Assembly (NCBI GenBank): GCA_946545105.1
Contig: CAMNMY010000010.1
Coordinates: 1-10,673 of the forward strand
Direction of reading: 5' to 3'
DNA from: an uncultured Clostridia bacterium
GTDB taxonomy: Bacteria > Bacillota_A > Clostridia > Christensenellales > UBA3700
DNA: 10,673 bases
How positions within the stretch are numbered: the stretch's first letter is position 1; the number at the start of each line of letters is the position of its first letter. The notes under the pieces were generated by a model. That model ran no database searches and was not told the origin of the DNA. It was given only the letters and a program-made list of their open reading frames with translations. The position numbers and the translations under genes are program-made. This document shows positions 6,559 to 10,673 of this stretch, piece by piece.

Positions 6559-7919
6559 TTGATTTAGCACAATTTGTTCCAGAAGAATTAAAACAAATAG
6601 CAAAGCTATTCCCAGAAAAAGCACCGCTATATATAGTTGGTGGGTTTGTCAGGGATGCAATCGAATTTAATAAGGCATCTCAAGATATTGACGTAGCAAG
6701 TGGATTAACTCCACCAGAATTGGCGTATGTTTTAAAAGATAGTCAATTCAAGTTAAAAGCTGCATCTCCAAGATTGGGAACAATGATTATTAAAGGACAA
6801 AATGCCTATGAATATACGGCATTTAGAACAGATTCTTATCCAAAAGGGGTCGGAGATCATTCCCCACAAGAAGTAACATTCACAAGAAGCTTGGATAAGG
6901 ATGCAAGAAGAAGAGACTTTAAGTGTAATGCAATATACTATGATATTGTAAACGATAAAATTATTGATCCATTAGGTGGTATTCAAGATATACAAAACAA
7001 AGTTTTGTCTACAACAATTGAGCCAGAGATTGTTCTATCTCAAGATGGATTAAGAATAATGCGTTTAGCAAGAATGGTTTCAACACTCGGATATACAGTA
7101 GATGAGGCAACATTAAAAGCCGCAAAAGAAAAAGTAGATACACTAAAAGATATATCTATAGAAAGAATCTCAGCAGAGCTTTTAAAGATTCTATTGAGTA
7201 AATATGTATATAACGGTCTTTCTCTTTTAAGAGAAATTGGGGCTATCAAATATATAATTCCAGAATTAGATGCGTGTGATAAATTCCCACAAAATGAAAA
7301 GTTCCATAAATATGATGTTTTGGAACACACATTTAAGTGTGTAGAATATGCACCAAGAAAATTGAGAATAGCAGCTCTTTTGCACGATGTAGCAAAACCG
7401 GTTTGCCAAGAAAAAGACGGAAATGTATATAAGCACGATATCGTTGGCGCACAAATGGCGAAGAAGATATTAACTAGAATGAAATTCCCAAATCAAATTA
7501 TCGACCATACAGTCGAATTGGTTGGGGCGCATATGTTCAATCTAGGACAAACAGCAAAGAAGGCAACAATAAGAAGATTTATTGTTAAGCACGCAGATAA
7601 TATTCAAGATATCATTGCTCTTCAAAAAGCAGATGCACTAGCAACAGGAATGGTTAAAGAAGAGGATATAAATCAATCATTAGGCAACGAATTACAAGAG
7701 ATGAAGGACAAAAACATCCCTATGCACCTAACAGATTTAAAAATCACAGGCCAAAATCTTTACGATATGGGATTTAGAGGTAAAATGTTAGGGAGCGTTT
7801 TAGATGAAATTTTTGATAACTGCGTTATAGGCTGTATTGTAAATGAAAAAGAAGCGCTTGAAAAATATTCACAAAGGAAGTTAGAAAAAGTAAATGGAAA
7901 TAGCGATACTAATAACTAG
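6555..7919 (+). CDS. cca: CCA-adding tRNA nucleotidyltransferase with HD domain
   Basis: This class II nucleotidyltransferase builds or repairs the 3' CCA end of tRNAs from CTP and ATP without a template. The catalytic head has VGGFVRD (residues 28-34), the metal-binding DID at 44-46 and the RRRDF motif at 118-122 before NAIYYD and DPLGG. The neck follows (RLARMV, then ERISAELLKI). An HD domain lies in the C-terminal half, with H258 and H277-D278 (LLHDVAKP). A poly(A) polymerase is the main alternative because the two enzymes share motifs, but low-GC Gram-positive bacteria generally use this family for CCA addition, and the tRNA gene neighbours agree. At 454 residues it is complete. The start overlaps the tilS stop by 4 nt, and the 3' end overlaps rmuC by 26 nt. 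Confidence 0.92.
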   Translation: MIDLAQFVPEELKQIAKLFPEKAPLYIVGGFVRDAIEFNKASQDIDVASGLTPPELAYVLKDSQFKLKAASPRLGTMIIKGQNAYEYTAFRTDSYPKGVGDHSPQEVTFTRSLDKDARRRDFKCNAIYYDIVNDKIIDPLGGIQDIQNKVLSTTIEPEIVLSQDGLRIMRLARMVSTLGYTVDEATLKAAKEKVDTLKDISIERISAELLKILLSKYVYNGLSLLREIGAIKYIIPELDACDKFPQNEKFHKYDVLEHTFKCVEYAPRKLRIAALLHDVAKPVCQEKDGNVYKHDIVGAQMAKKILTRMKFPNQIIDHTVELVGAHMFNLGQTAKKATIRRFIVKHADNIQDIIALQKADALATGMVKEEDINQSLGNELQEMKDKNIPMHLTDLKITGQNLYDMGFRGKMLGSVLDEIFDNCVIGCIVNEKEALEKYSQRKLEKVNGNSDTNN

Positions 7920-9201
7920 CATTTTATGTTTAATAGCGCTTGTCGTGTTAATTGTTTTGAATCTTAAGAAGGATAAGGGTTCTAAGGACAATAACGAGAT
8001 AAAAGAAGTATTAGAGACTTTGGATACAATGCAAGAGGCAATCCAAAGAGATATCTATGTAATGAGAGCAGAGCTAAAGACTTCAATTGAGACATCTTCA
8101 AAGACATATAATGATGCCATCGGCCCATATATGAATTCATTCAATGAAAAGTTGGATAAGATGACACAAAATATTGATTTGAATTTGTCTAACATTAAAG
8201 ATAGATTGTCTTCAACATCTGCAGAATTAGTAAAGACACTAAATAGTGAGATGGAGAAGATTACTCAATCAAACGAAAAGAAGTTAGAAGATATTAAAAA
8301 CGTTGTTGATGAGAAATTACAATCAACTCTTGAAAAGCGTATCAATGCAGCGTTTGAACAAGTAACAACAGGACTTGCAGAAGTTCAAAAGAGATTTGGA
8401 GAAATGAGTGAGCTATCATCTCAAGTATCTTCATTGAACAAAAACTTCATGAATGTTAAGACAAGAGGTAATTGGGGTGAAGTATCTTTAGAGTCACTTT
8501 TAGATCAAATTCTTGCTCCAGAACAATACGAAAAGCAATACATGTTATCTAAAAACAGCCTAGATAGAGTGGATTTTGTAGTTAAATTACCAGGAAAGAC
8601 AGATAAGGATACAGTATTCCTTCCAATCGATTCTAAGTTCCCAATTGAGGACTATAATAGATTAGTTGATGCATCAGAAAAGGGCAAAACGGATGAAGTT
8701 CAAATAGAATTAGACAATCTAAAGAGAAGTGTAAAGACTATGGCTAAATCTATTAAGGACAAATATATCAAGGTACCAACGACTACAGATTTTGCTGTAA
8801 TGTATTTACCAACTGAAGGGCTATATTCTGAAATTGTTAAGGATCCAATATTAACAAATGAGTTAAGAACAAACTATAAAGTATTGCCATGTGGACCAAC
8901 AGTTTTGGCTGCCATGTTGAATAGCTTTTCTATGGGATTCCAAACATTAAAGATACAAAAGAACAGTGGAGAGATTGCAAAATTATTGCTTCAATTCCAA
9001 AAAGATTTTGGTAAGTTTACAGATTTGTTAGGAAAGATGAAAAACAATGCTGAATCTGTGGTAAAATCTATAGATGCAGTGGATAAACGAAGAGAGTTAA
9101 TTGAGCAAAGATTATCTAAGGTTGGCGATATAGCCGGCAATGTATTAGATCCACAAGACAAACCATTACTAGAGGATATAGGAACACAAGATGACGAGTA
9201 A
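7894..9201 (+). CDS. rmuC: RmuC-family DNA recombination protein, membrane-anchored
   Basis: The protein starts with a single transmembrane helix (about residues 4-24), continues as a long coiled coil rich in Lys, Glu and Ser (about 30-180), and then has the RmuC nuclease-like core: GNWGE at 192-196, DRVDFVVKLPG and LPIDSKFP at 243-250, whose D246 and K248 fit a PD-(D/E)XK-type active site. In E. coli RmuC loss affects recombination at inverted repeats; its biochemical activity is poorly defined. The 435-residue length is normal for the family. AAAGGAAG lies 13 nt before the ATG, rather far, and the gene starts inside the end of cca, so coupling is likely. It overlaps the next gene by 11 nt. 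Placement behind tRNA genes appears to reflect operon packing rather than a shared pathway. Confidence 0.9.
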   Translation: MEIAILITSILCLIALVVLIVLNLKKDKGSKDNNEIKEVLETLDTMQEAIQRDIYVMRAELKTSIETSSKTYNDAIGPYMNSFNEKLDKMTQNIDLNLSNIKDRLSSTSAELVKTLNSEMEKITQSNEKKLEDIKNVVDEKLQSTLEKRINAAFEQVTTGLAEVQKRFGEMSELSSQVSSLNKNFMNVKTRGNWGEVSLESLLDQILAPEQYEKQYMLSKNSLDRVDFVVKLPGKTDKDTVFLPIDSKFPIEDYNRLVDASEKGKTDEVQIELDNLKRSVKTMAKSIKDKYIKVPTTTDFAVMYLPTEGLYSEIVKDPILTNELRTNYKVLPCGPTVLAAMLNSFSMGFQTLKIQKNSGEIAKLLLQFQKDFGKFTDLLGKMKNNAESVVKSIDAVDKRRELIEQRLSKVGDIAGNVLDPQDKPLLEDIGTQDDE

Positions 9202-10006
9202 ATATGATTTGCATATTCATAGTTCATATAGCGATGGAACAGATACTCCAAAAGAGATTTTGGAAAAGGCTAAGACGCTTGGAATTAGAAATATAGCAAT
9301 CACAGACCACGATACAATCAAGGGATTAAAAGAAGGAAGGGAAGAAGCTCAAAAATTGAAAATCAATTTTGTTAATGGCGTAGAACTTTCTACATTTTCT
9401 TTATCTGAAATACACATCTTGGGTTATGGCTTTGATGAAAATAATGATTATTTAAACGAAACACTTTTAGATTTTTCTCAAAAGAGAAAAGAAAGAGTTA
9501 AAAAAATTCTAGATATGCTTGCTAAATATAAAATCATAATCAATGAAGAAGATTTGGAAGAATCTGACTCAATTGGAAGATTGCATGTAGCAAACGCTCT
9601 TGTTAAAAAAGGTTATGTAGCAAATATTCCAGAAGCTTTTGATAGATATTTAGGCTCAAAGGGTTGTGCATACTTCCCATCAAAGAGAATAACACCACTT
9701 GAAGGCGTTCAAATTATCAAAAAGGCTGGTGGTATTCCAGTTATAGCCCATCCATTAAGATTCTATCAAACAAAAATATTGAATGATTTAATCGAAGGAT
9801 TAAAACCATTTGGATTAGGTGGACTTGAAGTTTATTATAATACCCACGATGAACAAACAAGAAAAGAGTTATATAACATAGCTCAAAAATATAAGTTGTT
9901 AGCAACAGGTGGTACAGATTATCACGGAAAGAATAGAAACCTTGAAATGGGGTCCGTCATCTGGGAACCAAACGCCATAACATCTAATAAATTAAGATTA
10001 AGATAA
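9191..10006 (+). CDS. PHP-domain metal-dependent phosphoesterase (TrpH/RNase AM-like)
   Basis: This 271-residue protein consists mainly of one PHP domain with the full set of predicted metal ligands: DLHIHSSYSDG (H8, H10, D15), ITDHDT (D39, H40, D41), GVELS (E65), H75 in IHILGYG, IAHPLRF (H187) and GGTDYHG (D243, H245). The size and the ...GRLHVANALVKKGY... insert match the TrpH/YciV group. Characterised members hydrolyse 3',5'-nucleotide bisphosphates or act as 5'-3' exonucleases trimming rRNA ends. DNA polymerase III and histidinol phosphatase PHP proteins are less likely on size and motif spacing. The start is in the last codons of rmuC, with AGGA-type sequence upstream. The stop codon forms part of the terminator stem that closes the operon. 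Confidence 0.88.
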   Translation: MTSKYDLHIHSSYSDGTDTPKEILEKAKTLGIRNIAITDHDTIKGLKEGREEAQKLKINFVNGVELSTFSLSEIHILGYGFDENNDYLNETLLDFSQKRKERVKKILDMLAKYKIIINEEDLEESDSIGRLHVANALVKKGYVANIPEAFDRYLGSKGCAYFPSKRITPLEGVQIIKKAGGIPVIAHPLRFYQTKILNDLIEGLKPFGLGGLEVYYNTHDEQTRKELYNIAQKYKLLATGGTDYHGKNRNLEMGSVIWEPNAITSNKLRLR

Positions 10007-10029
10007 AGTCTAACGGACTTTATTTTTTT
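10003..10029 (+). terminator. Intrinsic terminator of the nine-gene block
   Basis: ATAAAGTC (10003-10010) pairs over all 8 bases with GACTTTAT (10016-10023) around the 5-nt loop TAACG, followed by a T-run ending at 10029. The 5' arm includes the TAA stop of the PHP gene (10004-10006). The stem is AT-rich and of modest strength, but position and T-run make it convincing. Confidence 0.8.
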
Positions 10030-10037
10030 GCTATAAT
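10028..10037 (+). promoter_or_regulatory. Candidate extended -10 promoter directly after the terminator
   Basis: TTGCTATAAT contains a perfect -10 hexamer TATAAT (10032-10037) preceded by TG at 10029-10030 with one spacer base, the extended -10 arrangement that can work without a good -35. Transcription would start near 10044 and read through the leader at 10044-10143 toward the phosphosugar mutase gene. Confidence 0.45.
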
Positions 10038-10043
10038 GAAATT

Positions 10044-10143
10044 AATGAGGGGTGTTTTGAGAATTTAGATTATATCCCAAAGGATATGAACATAGTGCAT
10101 TGGTATGGCGTATACCCTAAGAGAAAATAGGCGCGTGTGCGTA
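10044..10143 (+). other. Unassigned leader or small-RNA-like segment
   Basis: This stretch between two promoter candidates encodes no convincing protein. It has a perfect 6-bp stem ATATCC-CAAA-GGATAT (10072-10087), a possible stem GGTAT / ATACC further on, and an alternative outer pairing of GGGTGT with the later ATACCC. A frame reading ...NLDYIPKDMNIVHWYGVYP... ends at a TAG near 10130 but has no usable start: the internal ATG at 10086 follows AGGA by only one base. It could be a 5' regulatory leader, a small RNA or a decayed micro-ORF. It matches no riboswitch class I can recognise by eye. Confidence 0.3.
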
Positions 10144-10172
10144 TTGAAGGTAAAAAGTTATAATGATATAAT
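10144..10172 (+). promoter_or_regulatory. Promoter of the phosphosugar mutase gene (TTGAAG-17-TATAAT)
   Basis: The -35 TTGAAG (10144-10149) and -10 TATAAT (10167-10172) are separated by exactly 17 bp. A second TATAAT overlaps the spacer at 10159-10164. Transcription would start around 10179, about 25 nt before the ATG and just enough to include the GAGGTGA ribosome binding site at 10192-10198. Confidence 0.7.
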
Positions 10173-10203
10173 ATTTTTTGTATAAATGAACGAGGTGAAT
10201 TTT

Positions 10204-10673
10204 ATGGATTACAAAGAAAGCTATGAATTATGGTTAAAAAATGTAAATGCAGAACAATTAAAAGAATTGGAAGCAATTAAAGATAACGATAAAGAAATTC
10301 GTGAAAGATTTACTATTCCTCTAGCATTCGGAACAGCCGGAATGAGAGGTATTATTTGCATGGGTATCTCTAATATGAACGAATATACTGTTGCAAGAGC
10401 AACAAAGGGCCTTGCAGATTATATTTCATCATTAGGCGAAAATGAAAAGAAGCGTGGTGTTGCTATCTCTTACGATACAAGAAGAATGTCTTTTGATTTC
10501 GCATTGGTTACAGCTCAAGTATTAGGTGCAAATGGAATTAACGTATTTATGTATGAAAACGTAAGACCAGTTCCAATGTGTTCTTACGCAGTAAGACATT
10601 TAAACTGTATTGCAGGTGTTATGATTACAGCATCTCACAATCCAAAAGAATATAACGGATACAAAGTATATGG
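10204..10673 (+). CDS. Phosphoglucomutase/phosphomannomutase family enzyme, 3' end outside the window
   Basis: The first 156 codons of an alpha-D-phosphohexomutase are present. The substrate-loop segment FGTAGMRGI begins at residue 42, and the phosphoserine loop TASHNPKEYNGYKVYG contains the catalytic Ser144 that carries the phosphate shuttled between the 1 and 6 positions of the sugar. The form with FGTAGMRG and NPKEYNGYK is typical of the long PgcA-type phosphoglucomutases (about 570 residues) that make glucose-1-phosphate for glycolipid, cell-wall or glycogen synthesis; whether glucose, mannose or another sugar is preferred cannot be judged from this fragment. GAGGTGA lies 5 nt before the ATG at 10204. 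An in-frame ATG at 10186 lies upstream of that site and is unlikely to be used. Transcription is probably independent of the preceding block. Confidence 0.9.
   Translation, partial: MDYKESYELWLKNVNAEQLKELEAIKDNDKEIRERFTIPLAFGTAGMRGIICMGISNMNEYTVARATKGLADYISSLGENEKKRGVAISYDTRRMSFDFALVTAQVLGANGINVFMYENVRPVPMCSYAVRHLNCIAGVMITASHNPKEYNGYKVY

Noticed and set aside
10086..10130. Short frame starting MNIVHWYGVYP in the leader
   Set aside because: AGGA is only one base from the ATG, too close for initiation, and the protein-like run extends upstream without a start codon.
1..10673. Search for CRISPR arrays, rRNA or tRNA genes, transposases, phage genes or defence systems
   Set aside because: None was seen; the coding content is housekeeping, and no repeat array or tRNA cloverleaf was noticed.

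Overview
The window looks like a chromosomal segment of an AT-rich, low-GC Gram-positive bacterium, probably a Firmicutes/Clostridia-type lineage. Supporting signs are the strong preference for AGA arginine codons and A/T-ending codons, GAGG-type Shine-Dalgarno sites, TATAAT promoters, a YabN-like methylase/MazG fusion, and a TilS protein with a full C-terminal domain. TGA serves as a normal stop (HD gene, tilS), so the Mycoplasma code is excluded. The genus cannot be named from the sequence alone.

Positions 1-974 form a long gene-poor stretch without a convincing full-length gene. It holds a 21-bp imperfect inverted repeat (arms 371-391 and 553-573), a short 9-bp tandem repeat, a hairpin cluster at 750-790 that can fold two ways, and a candidate micro-ORF on the minus strand (782-853) with a good ribosome binding site.

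Positions 975-10006 carry nine tightly packed plus-strand genes: an AraC-type regulator, an HD-domain phosphohydrolase, a YabN/MazG-like protein, dusB (tRNA dihydrouridine synthase), trmL (tRNA wobble 2'-O-methyltransferase), tilS (tRNA-Ile lysidine synthetase), a CCA-adding tRNA nucleotidyltransferase, rmuC, and a PHP-domain phosphoesterase. Eight of the nine are separated by 1 nt or overlap by 4-26 nt. The only real gap is 36 nt before tilS, and it contains a TATAAT-like promoter. A terminator hairpin overlaps the stop codon of the last gene. The block joins tRNA maturation (D-loop reduction, C34 methylation, lysidine-34, CCA tail) to nucleotide and DNA housekeeping (MazG, HD, RmuC, PHP).

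Positions 10007-10203 hold the terminator, an extended -10 promoter directly after its T-run, about 100 nt of unexplained leader or small-RNA-like sequence with short stems, and a well-formed -35/-10 promoter. This promoter drives a phosphoglucomutase/phosphomannomutase gene (10204 onward) that runs off the window.

Most of the window is housekeeping. No defence system, phage, IS element, CRISPR array, rRNA or tRNA gene was seen. The least explained parts are the first 974 bases and the 10030-10143 leader.
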